Shown here one piece after another: positions 45,460-55,800 of a stretch of 64,000 nucleotides of DNA. A program made the position numbers and the translations under genes. Source of the DNA: Streptomyces antnestii (lineage in GTDB: Bacteria > Actinomycetota > Actinomycetes > Streptomycetales > Streptomycetaceae); contig NZ_RZYA01000017.1 of NCBI RefSeq assembly GCF_004005495.1, positions 62,001 to 126,000 on the forward strand, read 5' to 3'. The first letter of the stretch is position 1. Each line of letters opens with the position of its first letter. The notes beneath the pieces were generated by a model. That model did not search any database, had not been told where the DNA came from, and saw only the letters and a program-made list of their open reading frames with translations.

Positions 45460-45981
45460 ATGCCCGGCATGGCTGACAACGGGGGCGGCACGGCGGCCGG
45501 GGACATATCGAGATCGCGAATCCGGGATTACGCAGACGCGAGTCCACCGGCGATACACGCCGAACACGCCACGTCCCGCACCCACGCAGCGCACGATTCA
45601 TCCGCACAGCTCCGCCATGAATTCCCCGCGCTGGTAGGCGAATTCAGACGCACAGCCGTGCTCCTGCCACTCAGCGACGACAGATTCCCGCTCACCGCGG
45701 ACTTCGGCGGAGTCCGTTGGCTCTACGCCTTCTCCGACGAGGCGGCACTCGCGCGGTTCGCGATTGCGAGGGGCGAGGGCAATCGCGAGTGGTCCTTCGA
45801 CCGGGTTCTGGGAGCCCGGCTCCTCGACGCCGTGATACCCGCGCTGGATGTGCCGTGCGGCGTGGCCCTTGATGTGGCAAGCCCGGGCGACGAGGTCCTG
45901 CTCCCACCTGTGGCAGGAGTCGTACCGGACGGGGCAGCCGTGGACATGGGGACGCACGGGGACGAGGCGAGCCGTGACTGA
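45460..45981 (+). CDS. SseB-like N-terminal domain protein, Rhs-associated
   Basis: About 173 residues. After a low-complexity ~45-residue lead, LLPLSDDRFPLTADFGGVRWLYAFSDEAALARFA resembles the SseB N-terminal domain. It overlaps the next gene by eight bases. Possible adaptor or chaperone for the following toxin. ATG 45460 chosen; GTG 45454 and ATG 45469 are alternatives. Confidence 0.65.
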   Translation: MPGMADNGGGTAAGDISRSRIRDYADASPPAIHAEHATSRTHAAHDSSAQLRHEFPALVGEFRRTAVLLPLSDDRFPLTADFGGVRWLYAFSDEAALARFAIARGEGNREWSFDRVLGARLLDAVIPALDVPCGVALDVASPGDEVLLPPVAGVVPDGAAVDMGTHGDEASRD

Positions 45982-46615
45982 CAGCGGAAAGGACCTCCAG
46001 GTCGGAGGCCTGGTCAAGATCTCCGAAGGGATCACGAAGGCGCTCGCCGAGCTGGAGGAGATCGGCATGGTGGGCATGGCCGGCGCCGGGCGGGGCTTCG
46101 AGGGCATGACGCTCTCCGGGATCAAGACCGGACATGCCGAACTGACGTCCGCGTTCGACTCGTTCTGCGAGCGCTGGGAGTGGGGCGTGCGCTCCCTGAT
46201 GTCCGAAGGGAACAACTTCGCCGAGGGAGTGGGCCTCGCGGCAGGGACCTTGCACCAGACGGACGAGTACGTCGATGGCGCGCTGAAGGTCGGCGCGAAC
46301 GCGGTGATGGGCAACCCCTACGCCGCCGAGGACGACATCACCAAAATGAGCTGGGGAGAGCTGGGCAGGCACCACGCCTTCGCCGACCCGGACTACAGCG
46401 AGAAGTCCTTCGACGACGCCCGCGCGAACATCAAGCAGGGATACAAGGACGCCGGCCGGGACGTGGCCACCTCGGTCGTGGGAGCTCCCGTGACCCCGCG
46501 GCAGATCAGCGGCATGAACGACACGGAGTACAACGCCTGGGTGGAGCGTACGTTCGGGCCGTCCGCCGAGGAACGGGCCGAGGCCGCTGCCCAGCAGGGC
46601 GCGGGTGCCCACTGA
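45974..46615 (+). CDS. WXG100-like partner of Rhs protein
   Basis: 213 residues, mostly helical. GHAELTSAFDSFCERWEWGVRSLMSEGNNFAEGVGLAAGTLHQTDEYV-like sequence (kept here as a description of residues ~52-99) resembles WXG100/ESX-type helical hairpins with a W-x-W in place of W-x-G. The C-terminal half is not recognised. It starts inside the previous gene and its stop overlaps the Rhs ATG (TGATG). Probably a co-secreted partner or chaperone. Confidence 0.7.
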   Translation: MTDSGKDLQVGGLVKISEGITKALAELEEIGMVGMAGAGRGFEGMTLSGIKTGHAELTSAFDSFCERWEWGVRSLMSEGNNFAEGVGLAAGTLHQTDEYVDGALKVGANAVMGNPYAAEDDITKMSWGELGRHHAFADPDYSEKSFDDARANIKQGYKDAGRDVATSVVGAPVTPRQISGMNDTEYNAWVERTFGPSAEERAEAAAQQGAGAH

Positions 46616-49600
46616 TGGGGGTCGGTGACTGGGCGAACGGCGGCCTCGGCGCTCTGGAGGACGGCTGGGACAAGGGCAAGAAGGCCCTTGGCGAAGGCAT
46701 AGAGTGGAGCGCCGACAAACTCGGTGACGGTCTCGAATATGTCGGCGCGGACGGGGCCGCGGACAAGGTCAAGGACGCCGGTGACGCACTCGCGTCCGAC
46801 CTCGGGGCCACCGTCGACGAGCAGCAGCTCGGCGAGACCGAGCAGGCCGACGAGCTGGTGCACGGCGACCCCGGGGGACATCCGCGCGAGCGCGAGCCAC
46901 CTCAAGGACTTCCACAAGGCCTTCGGCAAGGTCGGCGGGGGCATGCGTGCCCTGGACTCGTCGCACTGGCGGGGCGAGGCGGCGAGCACCTTCCGGAAGA
47001 AGTTCGCCATGCACCCCGGCAAGTGGCTGCACGCGGCGGACGCCTGCGACAAGGCGGGCCAGGCCCTCGACGCGTACGCCGATTCGGTCAAGTGGGCGCA
47101 AGGCCAGGCGCAGGATGCCATCGACCTCTACAAGAAGGGCAAGCACGCCTCCGACCAGGCCGTGAAGACGTACAACAAGCGGGTCGACGCCTATAACGCC
47201 GCGCTGAAGACCGACAAGGATCCCGGCCCCCGGCCCGAGCCCTTCAAGGACCCCGGTACGGCCGACATCAAGCACGCGCGCGAGAAGCTCGCGGAGGCGC
47301 GCCGCCAGCGCAACGAGGCCGGCGCGACCGCCACCCGCGCGGTCAGGGCTGCCCTGGCCCACGCACCGGCCGAACCTCCTGCGCTGGACCGCCTCAAGTC
47401 CGACATCGCGGACAACGCCGCGGCCAACGCCATAGAACTCACTCATTTCGCGGGCGGACTGCTCAAGGGAACGGCGAGCGTGCTCAACTTCGCCCGCGGT
47501 CTCAATCCGGAAGATCCGTACAACATCACGCACCCGGCCGCGTATGTGCAGAACGTCAACCTGACCCTGGCCGGTCTGGCGTCCGCCGCCACGCATCCCG
47601 ACCGTGTGGCGAAGGACGCGTACGAGAGCTTCAAGAAGGGGCCCTCCGAGTTCGCGGGCCGGTCGATTCCGGAGCTGCTGATCGGCAACAAGGGCATCGG
47701 CGTCGCCAAGGGAGGACTACGGGCCGGCGTCGAGCGCGCCGCGAAGGAGGCCGCCGAGGCGGAGACGCGGAGTGCGGCTCGGGACGCGCTCAGGAACGGC
47801 CCCGAGCAACACACCCGCCACGAGGAGGCGGTGGAGAACAAGGGCAGTGACCCTGTCGACCTCGCGACCGGCAAGATGTACCTGCCCCAGACCGATGTCG
47901 CGCTTCCCGGCACCCTGCCCCTCCTCTTCACCCGGCGCGTGGAGTCCGGCTATCACCTGGGCCACTGGTTCGGCCCCTCCTGGTCGTCGACGGTCGACCA
48001 GCGCCTGGAGATCGACTCCGAGGGCGTCGTCTTCGTCACCGCCGACGGCCTGCTCCTCCCCTATCCCCACCCGGCGCCCGGCCTGCCCACGCTGCCCACC
48101 CATGGCCCGCGCCACCCGCTGGACCGCGTGGACGACGGGTACACGATCACCGACCCGGTGGCGGGACGCGTCTGGCACTTCGCCGACCGGGGCACCGGCC
48201 TGGCCGTCCTGGAACAGATCGACGACCGCAACGGCAACTGGCTGACCTTCGAGTACGACTCCGAGGGGACACCCCTCGGCATCATCCACAGCGCCGGCTA
48301 CCACCTGAAGGTGACGGCGGAAGGCGGCCGGGTCACCGCGCTCCACCTGGCGGGCGCGGCAACGGACGGCTCGGACCAGCAACTGATCAGCTACGGCTAC
48401 TCCCCCGACGGCCACCTGACCGGGGTCACCAACTCCTCCGGTCTTCCCTTGCGCTTCACGTACGACGACGAGGGCCGGGTCACTTCGTGGACGGACACGA
48501 ACGACCGGTCTTACACGTACGAGTACGACGACCAGGACCGATGCGTGGCGGAGGGCGGCGCCGAAGGCCACATGAGCCTGCGTCTCGCGTACGCCGGGCC
48601 GGACCCGGAGACGGGCCTGCGGCTGACCACCACGACGACCGGCGAGGGCCACACGCGCCGGTTCCTGGTCAACGACGCCTGGCAGGTGATCGCCGACACG
48701 GATCCGCTCGGCGCGACCACGCACTACGAGCGAGACCGGTACAACCGCCTGCTGTCGCAGACCGACCCGCTCGGCCACACGACGTCCTTCCGCTACGACG
48801 AAGCGGGGAACCTGGTCCGTGCCGTCAGGCCGGACGGGCGCGAGACAAGGGCCGAGTACGACGATCACGGCCTGCCGGTCAAGGTGACCGGCCCGGACGG
48901 CACGACCCAACGCCAGACGTACGACGAGCGCGGCAACCGCACTGCGGTGACGGGCCCTTCCGGGCAGACGACGCACTTCGCGTACGACGACGCGGGCCGC
49001 GTCACGACTGTCACGGACCCGCTCGGTCACGTCACGACGGTCCGCTGTGACGGCGCCGGGCTCCCCGTCTCGATCACGGACCCTCTGGGTGCGGTGACGC
49101 GGTACGAGCGGGACGCCTTCGGCAGGCCTGTCTCGATCACCGATGCCGTCGGCGCTACGACTCGCCTCGAGTGGACGGTCGAAGGCAGGCTCGCACGCCG
49201 CACGGCCCCCGACGGCACGAGCGGATCCTGGACGTACGACGGCGAGGGCAACTGCACGACCCACACGGACGCCCTGGGCGGTGTCTCGTACAACGAGTAC
49301 ACACACTTCGACCTGCTCACCGCACGAACGGGTCCGGACGGCGTGCGGTACGAATTCGCCCATGACACGGAACTGCGTCTCACTCAGGTCACCAACCCGC
49401 AGGGCCTGACCTGGAATTACGAGTACGACCCGGCCGGACGCCTGATATCGGAAACGGACTTCGACGACCGGACGCTCGCGTACTCCCATGACACGGCGGG
49501 CCGCCTCACCGCCCGTACGAACACGGTTGGCCGGACGATCTCGTTCGAGCGCAACGAACTGGGGCAGGTCACACGCAAGGACGCGGACGGCCGGGTCACG

Positions 49601-51361
49601 ACGTACGCCTACGACCTGACGGACCAGCTCGCGCAGGCCATCGACCCTGACTCGACCCTCACGCTCCTCCGGGACCGCCACGGCCGCCTCCGTTCAGAGA
49701 CGGTCAACGGGCGCGTACTCACCTATTTCTACGACGAGTTGGGGCGCCTCGCCGGTCGCACCACACCGACCGGCGCCGTCAGCACCTGGACGTACGACGC
49801 GGTGGGCCGCCGTACCGACCTGACCACGTCGGGCCGCAGCGTCGCCTTCGCGTACGACCTCGCCGGCCGCGAGATCACCCGCCGAATCGGCGAGGCCGTC
49901 TCCTTCTCCAACACCTTCGACGAGCTGGGCCGGTTGACGGCACAGTCGGTCGGGGTCCCTGGCGGCGACCGGACGATCCAGTCCCGCGCCTACGCCTACC
50001 GGGCCGACGGCAACGTCACCGCCATCGACGACCAGCTGTCCGGCGCCCGGCGCTTCGATCTCGACGCGGCGGGCCGCGTCACGGCTGTCCACGCCGCGAA
50101 CTGGACCGAGTCATACGCGTACGACGAGGCCGGCAACCAGACGACGGCCTCCTGGCCGTCCGATCACCCGGGCCACGAGGCGACGGGCCCCCGCGCCTAC
50201 ACCGGCACCCGCATCACCCGCGCCGGCGGCGTCCGCTACGAGCACGACGCACTCGGCCGCGTCACACTCCGCCAGAAGCCCCGTCTGTCCCGCAAACCGG
50301 ACACGTGGCGCTACGAGTGGGACGCAGAGGACCACCTCACTTCCACCATCACCCCCGACGGCACGCGCTGGCGCTACACATACGACCCACTGGGCCGCCG
50401 CACGGCAAAACTCCGCCTGGCTGCGGACAGCGAGACAGTCGTGGAACGGGTGGACTTCACCTGGGACGGCACGACCCTCTGCGAACAGACGACGACGTCC
50501 CCGGACTTCCCGAACCCGGTCACCCTCACGTGGGACCACCAGGGCCTACGCCCCATAGCCCAAACAGAACGCATCGGCACGACCGCGGACGCCCCGCAGT
50601 CAGAAATCGACTCCCGCTTCTTCGCCATCATCACGGACCTGGTCGGCACCCCGACCGAACTGGTCGACGAACAGGGCGAGATCGCGTGGCACACGCGGAG
50701 CACGCTATGGGGGACGACGGCGTGGGCAGCGAACAGCACGACGTATACGCCACTACGCTTTCCGGGTCAGTATTTCGACCCTGAGACGGGGCTTCATTGC
50801 AACTACTTTCGGCATTACGACCCGGAGTCGGCTCGGTACCTCAGTATCGATCCTCTGGGACTCGCACCTGCCCCCAATCCGGCTACGTACGTCACAAATC
50901 CCCACACATGGGCAGACCATCTCGGGCTAAGCCCCGACTGCAACGGAGTCCAGGACACCTATCGAGGTGACTCTCAGAACAAGCCGGGCGGACAACATGG
51001 ACCTGCCGCCAGCATCGACCACGTCAAGGCGGAATTGGGGCGGGCAGGGATGCCTGTTTCAGACTACGATATCGTCCATGTTCCAGAAATACGCACACCT
51101 GATGGCATCGCATTCGGAAACAGCCCGCAAACGATGGACGGATTCCCAATGAAGGGCCCGAGAGGACGCCCTCTCATCGAAATATCCGACATCGGCCTCC
51201 GGGACTTGCACGAGGCTGTCGCCACCATCAATCACGAGATATACCACCATAAACACTTTGAGTTGACGAGAAAATCCGTCAACCCGTGGGGCGGGTCAGA
51301 AGACGCCGCAGAGGAATACGGGCAACGGATGTTGGATCAGTTTCGTAGGCGAACCGGATAG
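46615..51361 (+). CDS. Rhs-repeat polymorphic toxin, with one frameshift
   Basis: About 1,580 residues if a frame change near 46873-46877 is repaired. Before it: DWANGGLGALEDGWDKGKK... helical start. After it (second frame): a WXG100-like hairpin (GGMRALDSSHWRGEAAS), a DUF6531 domain (DPVDLATGKMYLPQTDVALPG), more than 20 YD repeats, the Rhs core (RFPGQYFDPETGLHCNYFRHYD ... YLSIDPLGL), and a ~150-residue variable tip after 50870. The tip has HEIYHH at 51233-51250 and a later Glu (SEDAAEEYG), resembling a zinc metallopeptidase. Tip DNA is visibly richer in AT. Confidence 0.85.
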
Positions 51362-51370
51362 GGCGGCGGC

Positions 51371-51721
51371 ATGCAGGAATTTACTCGCGACCAAGAGATC
51401 GAAATCGTTTCAGGGCCGAGATTCACGGAACTCCCTGTTGAACGCGTTTGCCCCGCGTGCGGGGCGAAGTCCCTCCGCATGTACATCTATCGATTCACGG
51501 CAGGCGAACGATCTTCTCGCATCACATATGCGTGGTGCGCTTCCTGCAGGAGATTCAAGGGGTGGACTGGGCCGGATAATGACGGCCTAGATTTTAATGA
51601 TCCTCTAGCGGGCCTTTCGCGAGAGGGGAGGCGCGACCTCCAGTCCGACTTTCCTGCTTTTTTGCGCCGTCTCGACGAACTGTGGGAATCCGGAGATCTG
51701 CCACAGCAGTTCAGTCACTGA
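51371..51721 (+). CDS. Candidate immunity protein with zinc ribbon
   Basis: 116 residues, unrecognised. Two CxxC pairs (CPACG, CASC) probably form a zinc ribbon. Position directly after the toxin tip, nine bases past its stop, and a similar lower GC content suggest it neutralises the toxin. Confidence 0.65.
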   Translation: MQEFTRDQEIEIVSGPRFTELPVERVCPACGAKSLRMYIYRFTAGERSSRITYAWCASCRRFKGWTGPDNDGLDFNDPLAGLSREGRRDLQSDFPAFLRRLDELWESGDLPQQFSH

Positions 51722-51754
51722 CGCCGTCCACCTCCCACCACGGAAGAAGCACGC

Positions 51755-52576
51755 ATGACCACCCCTCATCAGCCGCCCCCGCCCGGATTCGGTGCGCCGC
51801 AGTACGGGGCTCCGCCCGCTCCTGGGTATCCGCAACACGGCGGGCAGTGGCCGGCGCACGGGGTGCCTCCGCAGGGCGTGCCGCCGCACGGCCCCTACGG
51901 TGGGCCTCCCATGGGTGGCTGGGGCGCGCCTCCCCCGAAGAAGAGCAGCACGGGGAAGACGCTTGCGATCGTCGCGGGATGCATCGCCGGAGCGTTCATC
52001 CTGATGAGCGGTATCCGGGAGTTGCAGGGAGGTCATGGCGCGGCGCCCGACCCGTCCGCGCAGCAATATCGGCTCACCCTTCCCGAGACCATCGACGGCG
52101 GCGCCTTCCGGCTCGGGCAGGACGTCAGTGACCGTTTCGACAACTCCGCGAACGCCGACGACGCGTACGCCCGGTCCCTCCAGAGCGAGGCTGGGTTTTA
52201 CGACGCCAAGTCCGGGTCCGGGCAACTGCTCTACAGCGGTTCGTATTCGGACCGCCAGGATCCCTTCTACCCCAAGATGGGTCTGCTCGACGGCATCGAG
52301 GAGAACGACTCGATGACCGTCGCCATCCCCCGGCGCGACATGGACGAGCAGAGCTCCGACGGTGACCAGATGGCCTGCGAGGTGCTGACGAAGGCCGATG
52401 GTGGCCAGAAGCTGACTATGGCCGTCTGCTCCTGGACCGACCGCTACACGCAAGGCGCCATCGTCGACAACAGCCCCGACAGCTTCGGCGTCACCCCCGA
52501 GAAGTACGACCTCGACACCCTGGCCAAGCGCACCGCCCGCATCCGCGACGAGGTCCGCGTGCCCGTCGAGGACTGA
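51755..52576 (+). CDS. Membrane-anchored protein of unknown function
   Basis: 273 residues. The first ~60 residues are Pro/Gly/His-rich repeats, then one membrane segment (TLAIVAGCIAGAFILMSG) and an extracellular domain with one Cys pair (DQMACEVL ... MAVCSW). No family recognised. GC content returns to normal here. ATG 51755. Ends at a long hairpin. Confidence 0.7.
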   Translation: MTTPHQPPPPGFGAPQYGAPPAPGYPQHGGQWPAHGVPPQGVPPHGPYGGPPMGGWGAPPPKKSSTGKTLAIVAGCIAGAFILMSGIRELQGGHGAAPDPSAQQYRLTLPETIDGGAFRLGQDVSDRFDNSANADDAYARSLQSEAGFYDAKSGSGQLLYSGSYSDRQDPFYPKMGLLDGIEENDSMTVAIPRRDMDEQSSDGDQMACEVLTKADGGQKLTMAVCSWTDRYTQGAIVDNSPDSFGVTPEKYDLDTLAKRTARIRDEVRVPVED

Positions 52577-52586
52577 TGGCGATGGG

Positions 52587-52661
52587 ATTGGCAGATTTGG
52601 GCGGGGTGCCGCGTCTTCGGTTCCTGGTCGCGCGGCTGCTGGGCTGCCCGAATCTGCCAAT
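52587..52661. terminator. Large bidirectional stem-loop
   Basis: ATTGGCAGATTTGGGC (52587-52602) pairs with 52646-52661, one G-T wobble, around a 43-nt loop that has its own hairpin. It sits between convergent genes. Confidence 0.75.
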
Positions 52662-52669
52662 GTCAGCCT

Positions 52670-53059
52670 TCAGTTCAGTTCGAACCACACCACCTTGCTG
52701 TCCGTGAGGCGATAACGGCCCCACCTCGCCGCCATCGCCTGCACCAGAGACAGGCCCCGGCCGAAGGGGGCGTCCGTCGTGCAGGGCAGGGAGTTCGGGA
52801 GTTCCGGGTCGTTGTCCATCTCTCCGATGCGGATCACTCCCGTGCCGGTGTGGAGCCATACGGAGAGCGGGCCGTCCGAGTGCTTCACGGCGTTCGAGAC
52901 CAGTTCCGACGTCAACAGTTCGGCCATGGCCGCGAGTTCGGGCGAGTTGCCGTAGTCCAGGAGCGCGGTGCGGATCGTGTGGCGGGCGATACGGGGGGCT
53001 CTGGGGTCGTTCGTCAGGTGGAGGTGACACTCCCAGGTGCGGGGAGGGGTTGCGGGCAT
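52670..53059 (-). CDS. RsbW-like ATP-binding protein (HATPase_c)
   Basis: 129 residues. N-box LTSELVSNAVKHSDG and G1/G2 boxes (IRIGEMDNDP, GRGLSLVQAMAARWG) of small anti-sigma-like kinases common beside whiJ-type regulators. ATG 53059; the longer frame to 53173 is ignored. Divergent from an XRE regulator gene. Confidence 0.85.
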   Translation of the reverse strand: MPATPPRTWECHLHLTNDPRAPRIARHTIRTALLDYGNSPELAAMAELLTSELVSNAVKHSDGPLSVWLHTGTGVIRIGEMDNDPELPNSLPCTTDAPFGRGLSLVQAMAARWGRYRLTDSKVVWFELN

Positions 53060-53217
53060 GGCGTTCTCCCAGTCTGCGGTGGGGGTGCGGCGGTCGGTGG
53101 CTCGTCTCCCTGGCGCGGGGCCGCCCCTTTCAGGGAGGAAGGTTGCGGGCAGCCCCGCGCGATGCACTGCCAACTGCCGTGTGTAGCTCGTGTGTTACTG
53201 AATGTAGCGCAAGGCGG

Positions 53218-53229
53218 AGTACGTGTACT
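53218..53229. promoter_or_regulatory. Palindrome before XRE/DUF5753 regulator gene
   Basis: AGTAC-GT-GTACT, 69 bp upstream of the regulator start. A candidate operator for that helix-turn-helix protein, which often autoregulate. Confidence 0.4.
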
Positions 53230-53298
53230 ACTTCCTTGTGGGATTCACTCTCCAGGGGTCGAAAGGCAGACTGAGCCCGTCGTCGTACAGGAGGCCCC

Positions 53299-54150
53299 AT
53301 GCCGCCGAGGAGCACCACCACCGAGCGTCAGAGGCGTCTCGGTGCGGAACTGCGCAAGATGCGTACCGCCGCAGGCATCACCACCGAGTACGCCGCCGGG
53401 CTGCTCGGTGTCCCCCGGACCAACGTGCCCAACATGGAGTCAGGGCGGTCCGGTATCAGCCCGGAGCGAGTGCGGACCCTCGCCGGGAACTACGGTTGCG
53501 CGGACCAGGCCCTCGTCGACGCGCTGGCGGAGATGGCCGCCGAGCGCGGGAAGGGGTGGTGGGAGAAGTACCGGGGGCAGCTACCGCCCGCATTCCTGGA
53601 CATCGCCGAGCTGGAGTGGCACGCGCGGGAGCTGCGCATCGCCCTCGCCGTACACCTCCCCGGACTTCTCCAGACCGAGGAACACGCACGTGCCGTCTTC
53701 AAGCACGTCATCCCCGCGCTCCCCGCGGCCGACGTGGACGCGCGCGTCGCCCATCGCATGGACCGGCAGCAGGTGCTGGACTCGGCGGAACCGCCACGGC
53801 TCGACCTGATCATCCACGAGGCCGCACTCCGGATGGAGTTCGGAGGACCCGGCGTCAGCCGACGCCAGCTCAAACACATCCTCGACGTGAGCGAACGGGA
53901 CGAAGTGACCGTACGCGCCATTCCGTTCAAGGCCGGAGGCTTCCCCGGTGCCGGTCAGTCCGTCGTCTACGCCAAGGGTGCCGTGCCGGACCTGGACACG
54001 GTGGAACTCGACAGCACTCACGGCCCGGAATTCATCGACTCGGGGATGCAGTTGCACAAGTACCGCGCGCAGTTGGACGCGATGGCGGCGGTCGCCCTGA
54101 CGGCCGCCGCGTCTCGCGATCTCATCCGAGCGCTCGCCGCCGACCTCTAG
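53299..54150 (+). CDS. XRE helix-turn-helix regulator with DUF5753 (WhiJ-like)
   Basis: 283 residues. N-terminal HTH (LGAELRKMRTAAGITTEYAAGLLGVPRTNVPNMESGRSG region) and C-terminal DUF5753 (LPGLLQTEEHARAVF, DRQQVLD, IHEAALRMEFGG). Such proteins pair with a small DUF397 protein and an ATPase in whiJ/abaA-like loci that control development. ATG 53299; GGAGGCCCC upstream. Confidence 0.9.
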   Translation: MPPRSTTTERQRRLGAELRKMRTAAGITTEYAAGLLGVPRTNVPNMESGRSGISPERVRTLAGNYGCADQALVDALAEMAAERGKGWWEKYRGQLPPAFLDIAELEWHARELRIALAVHLPGLLQTEEHARAVFKHVIPALPAADVDARVAHRMDRQQVLDSAEPPRLDLIIHEAALRMEFGGPGVSRRQLKHILDVSERDEVTVRAIPFKAGGFPGAGQSVVYAKGAVPDLDTVELDSTHGPEFIDSGMQLHKYRAQLDAMAAVALTAAASRDLIRALAADL

Positions 54151-54161
54151 GAGAAGCCACC

Positions 54162-54353
54162 GTGCCGACGATCACCTGGGAAGACCCCTACTGCGGCGAG
54201 GGAGCCAACTGCTTCCGCCTCGGTACCGACCCCGACGGCAACGCCTACATCGCCGTCGCCGGGGCCGAGGAAACGTATCTCACCGACAGTCGTGACGCTC
54301 TGCGTGCCCTCATTCTCGACATCAAGGCCGGCAAGGCCGACCACCTGCTCTAG
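54162..54353 (+). CDS. DUF397-like small protein
   Basis: 63 residues. YCGEGANCFRLGTDPDG and the YLTDSRDALRALI end resemble the DUF397 partner of WhiJ-type regulators. GTG 54162 has GGAG upstream and sits 11 bp after the regulator gene. Its TAG stop shares the tetranucleotide CTAG with the opposing gene's stop. Confidence 0.8.
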   Translation: MPTITWEDPYCGEGANCFRLGTDPDGNAYIAVAGAEETYLTDSRDALRALILDIKAGKADHLL

Positions 54354-55747
54354 CGGTGCGTCACCGTCACCGTCACGTGAGCCCCCGGCGCTGCCGTCAC
54401 CCAGGCCCTCCCTGGGCCGTGGCGGTGCACCGTGGCCTTTCCGGTGACGGTGATGTCCCAGGGCTCCGAGGGCAGGGAGATCTCCGTCGTCCGGGGGCCC
54501 CGGGGGCGGGTTGAGGCGTCGTACGTCAGGGTGTAGACGCCTGTGGCAGGGGCGTAGGACGACGAGCGGACCGTGCCTGCGACCGCCTCCGCGTACGGTT
54601 CGGCGGTGAGTTCCTTGTTCTGGCGGAACGCGCCCGACTTGTCGACGGCGCAGTAGCCGCCGCCGTAGCACCACACGTAGCCCGCCCAGCCGGAGCTGTA
54701 GCGGCCGAGTGAGGCCATCGCGTCGCCGTAGAAACGGGCCATGTTGGGGAGGGAGTTGTTGAGCGGGCCCCATTCGCCCACGACCACGGGGACCTTGTAC
54801 TCCTCGGGGTACTGCGTGACCGCCCGCTCGTACGTCTCGACCCAGCCCGCCGCGGGGTCGTAGTCCGCGCCCGCCTCCATGCCCGTGTTGTAGAAGTGCG
54901 GCGCGTAGACCACCTTCTTGTCGTTCACGCGACCGAGTCCTGTCGGTACGCCCTCGCCGACGATCGGCGTCGGTTCGACGAAGACCCAGCTGTCCCGGTC
55001 CTCCGAACGGATCGCGTCCGCCACGCGGTTGTACATCGGCGTCAGCTGGTCGTGTTCGATGCGACGGGCCGCCGTCGGCAGGTCCTCGCCGGCATGCATC
55101 TCGCCCATCGGCTCGTTGATGACGTCGTAACCGAGCACGGCCGGGTGGTGGCCGAAGCGGTCGGCGACCACCTTCCACATGCGGGCCTGCGCCCGCCGCA
55201 GGTCCTCGTCCTCGTAGAGGTGGGTGAAGGCGCGCTGCACGGCCGGTTCGAAGTACTCCGCGAACCAGTCGTCGGGGTGCCGCTGGAAGGGCAGTCCGTC
55301 GGTGCGCGTGGCCCACTCCGGGATGCCGCGGTGCCCGAACACGGGGCCGAAGACGTCCTGGTGGGCGTCGAGGACGACCCGCACGTCGTAGCGCTCCGCC
55401 CAGTCCAGTACGCGCTCGATCTTCTTCAGGTAGGCCTGGCTGTAGTGGCCGCGGGTCGGCTCCAGGTCGTCCCAGAAGATGAGCAGGCGCGCGAAGTCGA
55501 ACCCCTTGGCCCGCATGTCGCGGAACGTCTGCTCCGTGATCGCGGACAGGGCGGCGTCACCCCGGTGCTCCTTGTCCTCTACGTTCCAGCCGCGCAGCGT
55601 GAGCGTGCGGCCGTACTCGTCGGTGAGGGCGGGAGCGGAGGCAGGGGCGTTCGGAACCGGGACGGTGGGACGCGCGGTGTCGGCACTGGCGGCAGACACC
55701 GGGAGCAGCGCGGCCGCCAAAGCGGCCACGAGAGTCACACGCAGCAA
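54350..55747 (-). CDS. Secreted glycoside hydrolase family 5 (endoglycoceramidase-like)
   Basis: 465 residues. Signal peptide MLRVTLVAALAAALLPVSAASA. GH5 (beta/alpha)8 domain: FARLLIFWDDLEPTRGHYS, VVLDAHQDVFGPVFG, acid/base Glu212 in DVINEPMGE, nucleophile Glu325 in VVVGEWGPL. The HQDVF and YD-V-I-N-E-P-M features are those of endoglycoceramidase relatives. A ~90-residue beta-sandwich follows. TTG 55747 is chosen because GGAG lies six bases upstream; GTG 55738 is an alternative. Confidence 0.88.
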   Translation of the reverse strand: MLRVTLVAALAAALLPVSAASADTARPTVPVPNAPASAPALTDEYGRTLTLRGWNVEDKEHRGDAALSAITEQTFRDMRAKGFDFARLLIFWDDLEPTRGHYSQAYLKKIERVLDWAERYDVRVVLDAHQDVFGPVFGHRGIPEWATRTDGLPFQRHPDDWFAEYFEPAVQRAFTHLYEDEDLRRAQARMWKVVADRFGHHPAVLGYDVINEPMGEMHAGEDLPTAARRIEHDQLTPMYNRVADAIRSEDRDSWVFVEPTPIVGEGVPTGLGRVNDKKVVYAPHFYNTGMEAGADYDPAAGWVETYERAVTQYPEEYKVPVVVGEWGPLNNSLPNMARFYGDAMASLGRYSSGWAGYVWCYGGGYCAVDKSGAFRQNKELTAEPYAEAVAGTVRSSSYAPATGVYTLTYDASTRPRGPRTTEISLPSEPWDITVTGKATVHRHGPGRAWVTAAPGAHVTVTVTHR

Positions 55748-55800
55748 GTCGGGCTCCAGGAGGGCGAGACGAAAGGCGTCGAAGACAGGTCGCTCGTTTT

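Noticed and set aside
46861..46880. Programmed -1 frameshift in the Rhs gene
   Set aside because: The C4G5 run does not form a standard X-XXY-YYZ heptamer in the right frame, and no downstream structure stood out.
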